Shown here: positions 38,174 to 51,659 of the stretch, piece after piece
Numbering within the stretch: position 1 is the first letter of the stretch
Layout: each line of letters starts with the position of its first letter
From: Hyperoodon ampullatus
Taxonomy: Eukaryota; Chordata; Mammalia; Artiodactyla; Ziphiidae
Assembly: GCA_949752795.1 (NCBI GenBank)
Contig: CATKHW010000061.1
Span: 186,001 to 250,000, forward strand
Direction of reading: 5' to 3'
Length of the DNA stretch: 64,000 bases
Translations under genes and position numbers: made by a program
The notes under the pieces: model-generated
Seen by the model: the letters and a program-made list of their open reading frames with translations, nothing else
What the model was told of the DNA's origin: nothing
Databases searched by the model: none

Positions 38174-39912
38174 TAAAACCAGAGTTTGATATAAGCACAG
38201 GTACCGTTCCAAAAACCAACTATGGAATAGACAAGACCTACACCTTCCTCAGTGAAAGGGACTCAAAACCCCATATTTCCCACAGAGGAATATATCTGAC
38301 TAGTAAGAAACTTAAAACCTATGTATTGATATGTCGCTGTAAGGGAATCAAGTGTGTCTAGACTAGCATAAACATGGCAGCGAGAATCAGCTCAAACCCA
38401 TTATAAAAAGGAATTTCAAAAACAAAACAAAAAAACTGGGAAATTCTTTACAATTCCTTCAGGGTCTCTGATGAAACCTGGAATGACCCTATCTACAACG
38501 ACAGCTGGATGTGGCATAAGGCTGGACACTTGGGACTGAGAGGATTGGTGAGATTGGGTGAGCAAATGCAGACCCTTTAAAGCAATAATGCATGGCACAC
38601 ATTCCATGGGTCCCAACTCTCGAGGTTGAAGGGAATATTACCACAGCTATAACATGTACGGGAAACCTAGAGAACGGACACACTGTGAATACGAAAGGTT
38701 TCTAAAACTCAACGAATAGTCCCTCTCCTGGCGCTCTGGTTTGACATTCCATCTGCTTTACTATCAACCTCCCAACTTGGAGAGACAGCCCCTTTAACCT
38801 CCTGGTTTCCACAGGTTGCCAATTTGGCAGAGGATGAAAGGGAAGAGGGAGAACCAATGAGAGAGTAGCTGTTAGGCATTTGGACGGGCACATATCACTG
38901 TAATTTCCTGGCAGGAAGAAGAATTAACCAAAGTCTCAGCCACCCACCGGGAACCAGTATAGGTCCTGAACCAAAATTTTGGACTTGCGGTCAGCTCACC
39001 AAAAACGAGTTGAAAAATGGAGCTCAGGGGCACAGCAATTCACAAACTGGCCGAGTAATAAAGGACAACTATCGTCCAACAATCTGTTGAGGGAAGGCAA
39101 CGAGGCGGACTTGAAAGCGAGGCAGAATAGCAGGAAACAGATTTCAAGAGGTACGTTGGAATCGCCTTTAAAGCACAGGAAGAGGGGCACAACTTCGACA
39201 ATGATGCACTTGGCCAAAAAGGCCTCATGCTTTTTCTCCTGAATATATTCAGGAGAAAACGCATACGCCCTTTTTGGCCAAGCAAGCAAGCGGGCAATGC
39301 AAGTCTGCACTACAAAGAAGTATCACTTCCCTCCTGTCAAAAGGGATATCCACAAAATGTGTAAAAACCAGAAAGGCAAGACAGGCCCTGGAGAACAGGG
39401 AGCCTTGTTATGCTGAAGGGTGGGATGTAAATTGCCAACTGCCTCTCTGGAGGAGTACATAGCGTTCCCTAAAACAAGTATACAACAGAGCTACGGAGCC
39501 AAGGGAACTTCCAGTCTAGGAAATATACTTTGGGAAAACAGAAAATCAATAACACAGAGCCACCCCAAAATTTAGGGCTGCACTGCTTACAAGGACCTCA
39601 ACTTGGGTACACCTTAAATATCCCAGGAAATATAAAAATGGTTCAAAAAACTGTGGTACTTACGTACGATGGAATATCCCTCAGCCATGAAATCAATGTC
39701 ATAAGACCAGTAGCAGCAAAATGGGTGGATTCAGGTACGATGATTCTAAGTGAAATAAGTCAGACAGAAAAAGAAACTTATCATAAGATATCACTTATGA
39801 AAATCCTGTAAACATGGCTACACTTGAACTAAGTTAGGAAAGAGAACAGTGTCTCGCATTTAGAAAAAACTCTTTTGCCTTCTTAAGCGGGAAGGAGAGG
39901 TGGCGTGATGCA
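38174..39912 (+). repeat. Satellite monomer 23
   Basis: Palindrome at 39210-39281 with a damaged left arm (GGCCTCATGCTTTTT). ORF2 fossil stop at 39809-39811. More private substitutions than its neighbours (GTACATAGCG, GCTACGGAGCC, TTTTGCCTTCTTAAGCGGG). Confidence 0.9.
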
Positions 39913-41877
39913 TAAAACCAGAGTTTGATATAAGCACAGGTACCGTTCCAAAAACCAACTATGGAATAGACAAGACCTACACCTTCCTCAGTGAAAGGGA
40001 CTCAAAACCCAATATTTCCCGCCGAGGAATATATCTGACTAGTAAGAATCTTAAAACCTATGTATTGATATGTCTCCGTAAGGGAATCAAGTGTGTCTAG
40101 ACTGGCATAAACATGGCAGCGAGAATCAGCTCAAACCCACTATAAAAAGGAATTTCAAAAATAAAACAAAATAACTGGGAAATTCTTTTTTTTTTTTTTT
40201 TTTTTTTTGCGATATGCGGGCCTCTCGCTGTTGTGGCCTCTCCCGTTGCGGAGCACAGGCTCCGGACGCGCAGGCTCAGCGGCCATGGCTCACGGGCCTA
40301 GCCGCTCCGCGGCATGTGGGATCTTCCCAGACCGGGGCACGAACCCGTGTCCCCTGCATCCGCAGGAGGACTCTCAACCACTGCACCACCAGGGAAGCCC
40401 CTGGGAAATTCTTTACAATTCCTTCAGGGTCTCTGGTGAAACCTGAAATGACCCTATCTACAACGACAGCTGGATGTGGCATAAGGCTGGACACTTGGGA
40501 CTGAGAGGATTGGTGAGATTGGGTGAGCAAATGCAGACCCTTTAAAGCAATAATGCATGGCACACATTCCATGGGTCCCAACTCTCCAGGTTGAAGGGAA
40601 TATTACTACAGCTATAACATGTACGGGAAACCTAGAGAACGGACACACTGTGAATACGAAAGGTTTCTAAAACTCAACGAATAGTCCCTCTCCTGGTGCT
40701 CCGGTTTGACTTTCCATCTGCTTTACTATCAACCTCGCAACTTGGAGAGACAGCCCCTTTAACCTCCTGGTTCGCACAGGTTGCCAATTTGGCAGAGGAT
40801 GAAAGGGAAGAGGGAGAACCAATGAGAGAGTAGCTGTTAGGCATTTGGACGGGCACATATCACTGTAATTTCCCGCCAGGAAGAAGAATTAACCAAAGTC
40901 TCAACCACCCCCCGGGAACCAGTATAGGTCATGAACCAAAATTTTGGACCTGCGGTCAGCTCACCAAAAACGAGTGGAAAAATGGAGCTCAGGGGCACAG
41001 CAATTCACAAACTGGCCGAGTAATAAAGGACAACTATCGTCCAAAAATCTGTTGAGGGAAGGCAACGAGGCGGACTTGGAAGCGAGGCAGAATAGCAGGA
41101 AACAGATTTCAAGAGGTACGTTGGAATCGCCTTTAAAGCACAGGAAGAGGGGCACAACTTCGACAATGATGCACTTGGCCAAAAAGGGCGTATGCGTTTT
41201 CTCCTGAATATATTCAGGAGAAAACGCATACGCCCTTTTTGGCCAAGCAAGCAATCGGGCAATGCAAATCTGCACTACAAAGAAGTATCACTTCCCACCG
41301 GTCAAAAGGGACATCCACAAAATGTGTAAAAACCAGAAAGGCAAGACAGGCCCTGGAGAACAGGGAGCCTTGTTATGCTGATGGGCGGGATGTAAATTGC
41401 CAACTGCCTCTCTGGAGGAGTACATTGTGTTCCCTAAAACAAGTAAAGAACAGAGCTACAGAGCCAAGGGCACTCCCAGTCTAGGGAATATACTTTGGGA
41501 AAACTGAAAATCAATAAGACAGAGCCACTCCAAAATTTAGGGCTGCACTGCTTATAAGGACCTCAACTTGGGTACACCTTAAATATCCCAGGAAATATAA
41601 AAATGGTTCAAAAAATTGTGGTACTTACGTACGACGGAATATCCCTCAGCCATGAAATCAATGTCATAAGACCAGTAGCAGTAAAATGGGTGGATTCAGG
41701 TACGATGATTCTAAGTGAAATAAGTCACAGAGAAAAAGAAACTTATCATAAGATATCACTTATGAAGATCCTGTAAACATGGCTACACTTGAACTGAGTT
41801 AGGAAAGAGAACAGTGTCTCACATGTAGAAAACACTCTTATGCCTGCTTAAGGGGGAAGGAGAGGTGGGGTGATGCA
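39913..41877 (+). repeat. Satellite monomer 24 (1,965 bp with SINE)
   Basis: Interrupted by the minus-strand SINE (40186-40400). Perfect palindrome at 41175-41246. ORF2 fossil stop at 41774-41776. Without the insert the length is 1,739 bp. Confidence 0.9.
40186..40400 (-). mobile_element. CHR-type tRNA-derived SINE, minus strand (in monomer 24)
   Basis: Read on the minus strand, it begins GGGCTTCCCTGGTGGTGCAG and ends in a poly(A) tail (poly-T at 40186-40208 on the given strand). The body at 40209-40400 carries a Pol III A box at 40378-40388 (TGGTGCAGTGG on its own strand) and a B box at 40335-40345 (GGTTCGTGCCC). The 14-bp target-site duplication CTGGGAAATTCTTT lies at 40175-40188 and 40401-40414 and merges with the poly-T. 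The insertion makes monomer 24 226 bp longer than its neighbours. The target lies just after the A-rich L1 tail. It is an independent event from the SINEs at 51 and 55 kb. Confidence 0.92.
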
Positions 41878-43615
41878 TAAAACCAGAGTTTGATATAAGC
41901 ACACGTACCGTTCCAAAAACCAACTATGGAATAGACAAGACCTACACCTTCCTCAGTGAAAGGGACTCAAAACCCCATATTTCCCGCAGAGGTATATATC
42001 TGACTAGTAAGAATCTTAAAACCTATGTATTGATATGTCTCCGTAAGGGAATCAAGTGTGTCTAGAATGGCATAAATATGGCAGCGAGAATCAGCTCAAA
42101 CCCACTATAAAAAGGAATTTCAAAAATAAAACAAAAACCTGGGAAATTCTTTACAATTCCTTCAGGGTCTCTGATGAAACCTGAAATGACCCTATCTACA
42201 ATGACAGCTGGATGTGGCATAAGGCTGGACACTTGGGACTGAGAGGATTGGTGAGACTGGGTGAGCAAATGCAGACCCTTTAAAGCAATAATGCATGGCA
42301 CACATTCCATGGGTCCCAACTCTCCAGGTTGAAGGGAATATTACTACAGATATAACATGTACGGGAATCCTAGAGAACGGACACACTGTGAATACGAAAG
42401 GTTTCTAAAACTCAACGAATAGTCCCTCTCCTGGTGCTCCGGTTTGACTTTCCATCTGCTTTATTATCAACCTCCCAACTTGGAGAGACAGCCCCTTTAA
42501 CCTCCTGGTTCGCACAGGTTGCCAATTTGGCAGAGGATGAAAGGGAAGAGGGAGAACCAATGAGAGAGTAGCTGTTAGGCATTTGGATGGGCACTTATCA
42601 CTGTAATTTCCCGGCAGGAAGAAGAATTAACCAAAGTCTCAGCCACCCACCGGGAATCAGTATAGGTCCTGAACCAAAATTTTGGACTTGCGGTCAGCTC
42701 ACCAAAAACGAGTTGAAAAATGGAGCTCAGGGGCACAGCAATTCACAAACTGGCCGAGTAATAAAGGACAACTATCGTCCAAAAATCTGTTGAGGGAAGG
42801 CAACGAGGCGGACTTGAAAGCGAGGCAGAATAGCAGGAAACAGATTTCAAGAGGTACGTTGGAATCGCCTTTAAAGCACAGGAAGAGGGGCACAACTTCG
42901 ACAATGATGCACTTGGCCAAAAAGGGCGTATGCGTTTTCTCCTGAATATATTCAGGAGAAAACGCATACGCCCTTTTTGGCCAAGCAAGCAAGCGGGCAA
43001 TGCAAATCTGCACTACAAAGAAGTATCACTTCCCACCGGTCAAAAGGGACATCCACAAAATGTGTAAAAACCAGAAAGGCAAGACAGGCCCTGGAGAACA
43101 GGGAGCCTTGTTATGCTGATGGGCGGGATGTAAATTGCCAACTGCCTCTCTGGAGGAGTGCATTGTGTTCCCTAAAACAAGTAAACAACAGAGCTACAGA
43201 GCCAAGGGCACTTCCAGTCTAGGGAATATACCTTGGGAAAACTGAAAATCAAAAAGACAGAGCCACCTCAAAATTTAGGGCTGCACTGCTTACAAGGACC
43301 TCAACTTGGGTACACCTTAAATATCCCAGGAAATATAAAAATGGTTCAAAAAATTGTGGTACTTACGTACGATGGAATATCCCTCAGCCATGAAATCAAT
43401 GTCATAAGACCAGTAGCAGCAAAATGGGTGGATTCAGGTACGATGATTCTAAGTGAAATAAGTCACACAGAAAAAGAAACTTATCATAAGATATCACTTA
43501 TGAAGATCCTGTAAACATGGCTACACTTGAACTGAGTTAGGAAAGAGAACAGTGTCTCACATTTAGAAAACACTCTTATGCCTGCTTAAGGGTGAAGGAG
43601 AGGTGGGGTGATGCA
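41878..43615 (+). repeat. Satellite monomer 25
   Basis: Perfect palindrome at 42913-42984. ORF2 fossil stop at 43512-43514. Shares CAAAAATAAAAC and ACAGATATAACATG with monomer 26. Confidence 0.9.
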
Positions 43616-45353
43616 TAAAACCAGAGTTTGATATAAGCACAGGTACCGTTCCAAAAACCAACTATGGAATAGACAAGACCTACACCTTCCTCAGTGAAAG
43701 GGACTCAAAACCCCATATTTCCCGCAGAGGAATATATCTGACTAGTAAGAATCTTAAAACCTATGTATTGATATGTCTCCGTAAGGGAATCAAGTGTGTC
43801 TAGACTGGGATAAATATGGCAGCGAGAATCAGCTCAAACCCACTATAAAAAGGAATTTCAAAAATAAAACAAAAAAACTGGGAAATTCTTTACAATTCCT
43901 TCAGGGTCTCTGATGAAACCTGAAATGACCCTATCTACAATGACAGCTGTATGTGGCATAAGGCTGGACCCTTGGGACTGAGAGGATTGGTGAGATTGGG
44001 TGAGCAAATGCAGACCCTTTAAAGCAATAATGCGTGGCACACATTCCATGGGTCCCAACTCTCCAGGTTGAAGGGAATATTACTACAGATATAACATGTA
44101 CGGGAATCCTAGAGAATGGACACACTGTGAATTCGAAAGGTTTCTAAAACTCAACGAATACTCCCTCTCCTGGTGCTCCGGTTTGACTTTCCATCTGCTT
44201 TATTATCAACCTCCCAACTTGGAGAGACAGCCCCTTTAACCTCCTGGTTCGCACAGGTTGCCAATTTGGCAGAGGATGAAAGGGAAGAGGGAGAACCAAT
44301 GAGAGAGTAGCTGTTAGGCATTTGGACGGGCACATATCACTGTAATTTCCCGGCAGGAAGAAGAATTAACCAAAGTCTCAGCCACCAACCGGAACCAGTA
44401 TAGGTCCTGAACCAAAATTTTGAACTTGCGGTCAGCTCACCAAAAACGAGTTGAAAAATGGAGCTCAGGGGCACAGCAATTCACAAACTGGCCGAGTAAT
44501 AAAGGACAACTATCGTCCAAAAATCTGTTGAGGGAAGGCAAAGAGGCGGATTTGAAAGCGAGGCAGAATAGCAGGAAACAGATTTCAAGAGGTACGTTGG
44601 AATCGCCTTTAAAGCACAGGAAGAGGGGCACAACTTCGACAATGATGCACTTGGCCAAAAAGGGCGTATGCGTTTTCTCCTGAATATATTCAGGAGAAAA
44701 TGCATACGCCCTTTTTGGCCAAGCAAGCAAGCAGGCAATGCAAATCTGCACTACAAAGAAGTATCACTTCCCACCGGTCAAAAGACACATCCACAAAATG
44801 TGTAAAAACCAGAAAGGCAAGACAGGTCCTGGAGAACAAGGAGCCTTGTTATGCTGATGGGCGGGATGTAAATTGCCAACTGCCTCTCTGGAGGAGTGCA
44901 TTGTGTTCCCTAAAACAAGTAAACAACAGAGATACAGAGCCAAGGGCACTGCCAGTCTAGGGAATATACCTTGGGAAAACTGAAAATCAATAAGAGAGAG
45001 CCACCCCAAAATTTAGGGCTGCACTGCTTACAAGGACCTCAACTTGGGTACACCTTAAATATCCCAGGAAATATAAAAATGGTTCAAAAAATTGTGGGAC
45101 TTATGTACGATGGAATATCCCTCAGCCATGAAATCAATGTCATAAGACCAGTAGCAGCAAAATGGGTGGAGTCAGGTACGATGATTCTAAGTGAAATATG
45201 TCACACAGAAAAAGAAACTTATCATAAGATATCACTTATGAAGATCCTGTAAACATGGCTACACTTGAACTGAGTTAGGAAAGAGAACAGTGTCTCACAT
45301 TTAGAAAACACTCTTATGCCTGCTTAAGGGGGAAGGAGAGGTGGGTTGATGAA
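43616..45353 (+). repeat. Satellite monomer 26
   Basis: Palindrome at 44651-44722 with one mismatch. ORF2 fossil stop at 45250-45252. Lacks a G in AACCGGAACCAG. Confidence 0.9.
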
Positions 45354-47092
45354 TAAAACCAGAGTTTGATATAAGCACAGGGACCGTTCCAAAAACCAAC
45401 TATGGAATAGACAAGACCTACACCTTCCTCAGTGAAAGGGACTCAAAACCCCATATTTCCCGCAGAGGAATATATCTGACTAGTAAGAATCTTAAAACCT
45501 ATGGATTGATATGTCTCTGTAAGGGAAGCAAGTGTGTCTAGACTGGCATAAACATGGCAGCGAGAATCAGCTCAAACCCACTATAAAAAGGAATATCAAA
45601 AACAAAACAAAAAAACTGGGAAATTCTTTACAATTCCTTCAGGGTCTCTGATGAAACCTGGAATGACCCTATCTACAATGACAGCTGGATGTGGCATAAG
45701 GCTGGACACTTGGGACTGAGAGGATTGGTGAGATTGGGTGAGCAAATGCAGACCCTTTAAAGCACAAATGCCTGGCACCCATTCCATGGGTCCCAACTCT
45801 CCAGGCTGAAGGGAATATTACTACAGTTATAACATGTACGGGAAACCTAGAGAACGGACACACTGTGAATACGAAAGGTTTCTAAAACTCAACGAATAGT
45901 CCCTCTCCTGGTGCTCCGGTTTGACTTTCCACCTGCTTTACTATCAACCTTCCAACTTGGAGAGACAGCCCCTTTAACCTCCTGGTTCGCACAGATTGCC
46001 AATTTGGCAGAGGATGAAAGGGAAGAGGGAGAACCAATGAGAGAGTAGCTGTTAGGCATTTGGACGGGCACATATCACTGTAATTTCCCGGCAGGAAGAA
46101 GAATTAACCAAAGTCTCAGCCCCCCACCGGGAAGCAGCATAGGTCCTGAACCAAAATTTTGGACTTGCGGTCAGCTCACCAAAAACGAGTTGAAAAATGG
46201 AGCTCAGGGGCACAGCAATTCACAAACTGGCCGAGTAATAAAGGACAACTATCGTCCAAAAATCTGTTGAGGGAAGGCAACGAGGCGGACTTGAAAGCGA
46301 GGCAGAATAGCAGTAAAGACATTTCAAGAGGAACGTTGGAATCGCCTTTAAGGCACAGGAAGAGGGGCACAACTTCGACAATGATGCACTTGGCCAAAAA
46401 GGGCGTATGCGTTTTCTCCTGAATATATTCAGGAGAAAACGCATACGCCCTTTTTGGCCAAGCAAGCAAGCGGGCAATGCAAATCTGCACTACAAAGAAG
46501 TATCACTTCCCTCCGGTCAAAAGGGACTTCCACAAAATGTGTAAAAACCAGAAAGGCAAGACAGGCACTGGAGAACAGGGAGCCTTGTTATGCTGAAGGG
46601 CGGGATGTAAATTGCCAACTGCCTCTCTGGAGGAGTACATTGTGTTCCCTAAAACAAGTAAACAACAGAGCTACAGAGCCAAGGACACTTCCAGTCTAGG
46701 GAATATACTTTGGGAAATCTGAAAATCAATAAGACAGAGCCACCCCAAAATTTAGGGCTTCACTGCTTACAAGGACCTCAACTTGGGTACACCTTAAATA
46801 TCCCAGGAAGTATAAAAATGGTTCAAAAAATTGTGGTACTTACGTACGATGAAATATCCCTCAGCCATGAAATCAATGTCATAAGACCAGTAGCAGCAAA
46901 ATGGGTGGATTCAGGTACGATGATTCTAAGTGAAATAAGTCACACAGAAAAAGAAACTTATCATAAGATATCACTTATGAAGATCCTGTAACCATGGCTA
47001 AACTTGAACTGAGTTAGGAAAGAGAACAGTGTCTCACATTTAGAAAACACTCTTATGCCTGCTTAAGGGGATAGGAGAGGTGGGGTGATGCA
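45354..47092 (+). repeat. Satellite monomer 27
   Basis: Perfect palindrome at 46390-46461. ORF2 fossil stop at 46989-46991. Private TAGCAGTAAAGACATTTC. Confidence 0.9.
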
Positions 47093-48827
47093 TAAAACCA
47101 GAGTTTTATATAAGCACAGGTACCGTTCCAAGAACCAACTATGGAATAGACAAGGCCTACACCTTCCTCAGTGAAAGGGACTCAAAACCCCATATTTTCC
47201 GCAGAGGAATATATCTGACTAGTAAGAATCTTAAAACCTATATATTGATATGTCTCTGTAAGGGAATCAAGTGTGTCTAGACTGGCATAAACATGGCAGC
47301 GAGAATCAGCTCAAACCCACTATAAAAAGGAATATCAAAAACAAAAGAAAAAAACTGGGAAATTCTTTACAATTCCTTCAGGGTCTCTGATGAAACCTGG
47401 AATGACCCTATCTACAATGATAGCTGGATGTGGCATAAGGCTGGACACTTGGGACTGAGAGGATTGGTGAGATTTTGTGAGCAAATGCAGACCCTTTAAA
47501 GCAATAATGCATGGCACCCATTCCATGGGCCCAACTCTCCAGGTTGAAGGGAATATTACTACAGTTATAACATGTACGGGAAACCTAGAGAACGGACACA
47601 CTGTGAATACGAAAGGTTTCTAAAACTCAACGAATAGTCCCTCTCCTGGTGCTCCGGTTTGACTTTCCACCTGCTTTACTATCAACCTCCCAACTTGGAG
47701 AGACAGTCCCTTTAACCTCCTGGTTCGCACAGGTTGCCAATTTGGCAGAGGATGAAAGGGAAGAGGGAGAACCAATGAGAGAGTAGCTGTTAGGCATTTG
47801 GACGGGCACATATCACTGTAATTTCCCGGCAGGAAGAAGAATTAACCAAAGTCTCAGCCACCCTCCGCAATCAGTATAGGTCCTGAACCAAAATTTTGGA
47901 CTTGCGTCAGCTCAACAAAAACGAGTTGAAAAATGGAGCTCAAGGGCACAGCAATTCACAAACTGGCCCAGTAATAAAGGACAACTATCTTCCAAAAATC
48001 TGTTGAGGGAAGGCAACGAGGCGGACTTGAAAGCGAGGCAGAATAGCAGGAAACAGATTTCAAGAGGTACGTTGGAATCGCCTTTAAAGCACAGGAAGAG
48101 GGGCACAACTTCGACAATGATGCACTGGGCAAAAAGGGCGTATGCGTTTTCTCCTAAATATATTCAGGAGAAAACGCATACGCCCTTTTTGGCAAAGCAA
48201 GCAAGCGGGCAATGCAAATCTGCACTACAAAGAAGTATCACTTCCCACCGGTCAAAAGGGACATCCACAAAATGTGTAAAAACCAGAAAGGCAAGACTGG
48301 TCCTGGAGAACAGGGAGCCTTGTTATGCTGATGGGCGGGATGTAAATTGCCAACTGCCTCTCTGGAGGAGTACATTGTGTTCCCTAAAACAAGTAAAGAA
48401 CAGAGCTACAGAGCCAAGGGCACTTCCAGTCTAGGGAATATACCTTGGGAAAACTGAAAATTAATAAGACAGAGCCACCCCAAACTTTAGGGCTGCACTG
48501 CTTACAAGGACCTCAACTTGGGTACACCTTAAATATCCCAGGAAATATAAAAATGGTTCAAAAAATTGTGGTACTTACGTACGATGGAATATCCCTCAGC
48601 CATGAAATCAATGTCATAAGAACAGCAGCAGCAACATGGGTGGATTCAGGTACGATGATTCTAAGTGAAATAAGTCACACGGAAAAAGAAACTTATCATA
48701 AGATATCACTTATGAAGATCCTGTAAACATGGCTACACTTGAACTGAGTTAGGAAAGAGAACAGTGTCTCACATTTAGAAAACACTCTTATGCCTGCTTA
48801 AGGGGGAAGGAGAGGTGGGGTGATGCA
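47093..48827 (+). repeat. Satellite monomer 28 (1,735 bp)
   Basis: Palindrome at 48126-48196, 71 bp, with changes at both ends and at the centre. ORF2 fossil stop at 48724-48726. Small deletions at CATGGGCCCAAC, CCTCCGCAATCAG and TTGCGTCAGC. The tail from about 48,200-48,290 matches monomer 30. Confidence 0.9.
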
Positions 48828-50567
48828 TAAAACCAGAGTTTGATATAAGCACAGGTACCGTTGCAAAAACCAACTATGGAATAGAAAAGACCTACACCTT
48901 CCTCAGTGAAAGGGACTCAAAACACCATATTTCCCGCAGAGGAATATATCTGACTAGTAAGAATCTTAAAACCTATGTATTGGTATGTGTCCGTAAGGGA
49001 ATCAAGTGTGTCTAGACTGGCATAAACATGGCAGCGAGAATCAGCTCAAACCCACGATAAAAAGGAATTTCAAAAACAAAACAAAAAAACTGGGAAATTC
49101 TTTACAATTCCTTCAGGGTCTCTGATGAAACCTGGAATGACCCTATCTACAACGACAGCTGGATGTGGCATAAGGAGGGACACTTGGGACTGAGATGATT
49201 GGTGAGATTGGGTGAGCAAATGCAGACCCTTTAAAGCAATAATGCATGGCACCCATTCCATGGGTCCCAACTCTCCAGGTTGAAGGGAATATTACTGCAG
49301 CTATAACATGTACTGGAAACCTAGAGAACGGACACACTGTGAATACGAAAGGTTTCTAAAACTCAACGAATAGTCCCTCTCCTGGTGCTCCGGTTTGACT
49401 TTCCATCTGCTTTACTATCAACCTCCCAACTTGGAGAGACAGCCCCTTTAACCTCCTGGTTCGCACAGGTTGCCAATTTGGCAGAGGATGAAAGGGAAGA
49501 GGGAGAACCAATGAGAGAGTAGCTGTTAGGCATTTGGACAGGCACATATCACTGTAATTTCCCGGCAGGAAGAAGAATTAACCAAAGTCTCAGCCACCCA
49601 CCGGGAACCAGCATAGGTCCTGAACCAAAATTTTGGACTTGCGGTCAGCTCACAATAAACGAGTTGAAACATGGAGCTCAGGGGCACAGCAATTCACAAA
49701 CTGGCCGAGTAATAAAGGACAACTATCGTCCAAAAATCTGTTGAGGGAAGGCAGCGAGGCGGACTTGAAAGCGAGGCAGAATAGCAGGAAACAGATTTCA
49801 AGAGGTACGTTGGAATCGCCTTTAAAGCACAGGAAGAGGGGCACAACTTCGACAATAGATGCACTTGGCCAAAAAGGGCGTATGTGTTTTCTCCTGAATA
49901 TATTCAGGAGAAAACGCATGCGCCCTTTTTGGCCAAGCAAGCAAGCGGGCAATGCAAACCTGCACTACAAAGAAGTATCACTTCCCACCGTTCAAAAGGG
50001 ACATCCACAAAGTGTGTACAAACCTGAAAGGGAAGACAGGCCCCAGAGAACAGGGAGCCTTGTTATGCTGTTTGGCGGGATGTAAACTGCCAACTGCCTC
50101 TCTGGAAGAGTGCATTGTGTTCCCTAAAACAAGTAAACAACAGAGCTACAGAGCCAAGGGCACTTCCAGTCTAGGGAATATACCTTGGGAAAACTGAAAA
50201 TCAATAAGACAGAGCCACCCCAAAATTTAGGGCTGCACTGCTTACAAGGACCTCAACTTGGGTACACCTTAAATATCCCAGGAAATATAAAAATGGTTCT
50301 AAAAATTGTGGTACTTACGTACGAAGGAATATCCCTCAGCCATGAAATCAATGTCATAAGACCAGTAGCAGCAAAATGGGTGGATTCAGGTACGATGATT
50401 CTAAGTGAAATAAGTCACAGGGAAAAAGAAACTTATCATAAGATATCACTTATGAAGATCCTGTAAACATGGCTACACTTAAACTGAGTTAGGAAAGAGA
50501 ACAGAGTCTCACATTTAGAAAACACTCTTATGCCTGCTTAAGGGGGAAGGAGAGGTGGGGTGATGCA
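48828..50567 (+). repeat. Satellite monomer 29
   Basis: Palindrome at 49865-49936 with two mismatches. ORF2 fossil stop at 50464-50466. Stop-free ORF2 fossil. Has ACAGAGTCTC, the type A marker, on an otherwise type B half. Confidence 0.9.
49952..50197 (+). pseudogene. L1 ORF2 C-terminal fossil with internal stop removed (monomer 29)
   Basis: Most monomers read ..LLC, stop, WAGCKLP.. in this frame. Here TGCTGTTTGGCGGG replaces TGCTGATGGGCGGG, so the L1-like frame stays open for 81 codons from MQTCTTKKY through GCKLP to LGNIPWEN. It aligns in phase with the Cys-rich end of L1 ORF2. It still lacks all catalytic domains and ends in a stop. The open frame most likely reflects chance mutation. Confidence 0.7.
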
Positions 50568-51611
50568 TAAAACCAGAGTTTGATATAAGCACAGGTACCG
50601 TTCCATAAATCAACTATGGAATAGACAAGACCTACACCTTCCTCAGTGAAAGGGACTCAAAACCCCATATTTCCCGCAGAGGAATATATCTGACTAGTAA
50701 GAATCTTAAAACCTATGTATTGATATGTCTCCGTAAGGGAATCAAGTGTGTCTAAACTGGCATAAACATGGCAGCGAGAATCAGCTCAAACCCACTATAA
50801 ACAGGAATTTCAAAAACAAAACAAAAAAACTGGGAAATTCTTTACAATTCCTTCAGGGTCTCTGATGAAACCTGGAATGACCCTATCTACAATGACAGCT
50901 GGATGTGGCATAAGGAGGGACACGTGGGACTGAGATGATTGGTGAGATTGGGTGAGCAAATGCAGACCCTTTTAAGCACAAATGCCTGGCACCCATTCCA
51001 TGGGTCCCAACTCTCCAGGTTGAAGGGAATATTATTATAGCTATAACATGTACGGGAAACCTAGAGAACGGACACACTGTGAATACGAAAGGTTTCTAAA
51101 ACTCAACGAATAGTCCCTCTCCCGGTGCTCCGGTTTGACTTTCCATCTGCTTTACTATCAACCCCCCAACTTGGAGAGACAGCCCCTTTAACCTCCTGGT
51201 TCGCACAGGTTGCCAATTTGGCAGAGGATGAAAGGGAAGAGGGAGAACCAATGAGAGAGTAGCTGTTGGGCATTTGGACGGGCACATATCACTATAACTT
51301 CCCGGCAGGAAGAAGAATTAACCAAAGTCTCAGCCACCCACCGGGAACCAGCATAGGTCCTGAACCAAAATTTTGGACTTGCGGTCAGCTCACAAAAAAC
51401 GAGTTGAAAAATGGAGCTCAAGGGCCTCCCTGGTGGCGCAGTGGTTGAGAGTCCACCTGCTGATGCAGGGGATACGGGTTCGTGCCCCGGTCTGGGAGGA
51501 TCCCATATGCCGCGGAGCGGCTGGGCCCGTGAGCCATGGCCGCTGAGCCTGCGCATCCAGAGCCTGTGCTCCGCAACGGGAGAGGCCACAACAGTGAGAG
51601 TCCCGCGTACC

Positions 51612-51659
<48 letters not shown>

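Noticed and set aside
40207..40504. GC-rich frames of 79-101 codons near 40.3 kb as an exon or CpG island
   Set aside because: The GC-rich stretch is the tRNA-derived SINE body with A and B boxes, poly(A) and target duplication.
51434..51488. A functional tRNA gene at the A and B boxes
   Set aside because: Only the Pol III boxes of the SINE head are present. The rest continues into the SINE body with no acceptor stem or anticodon arm of a tRNA.
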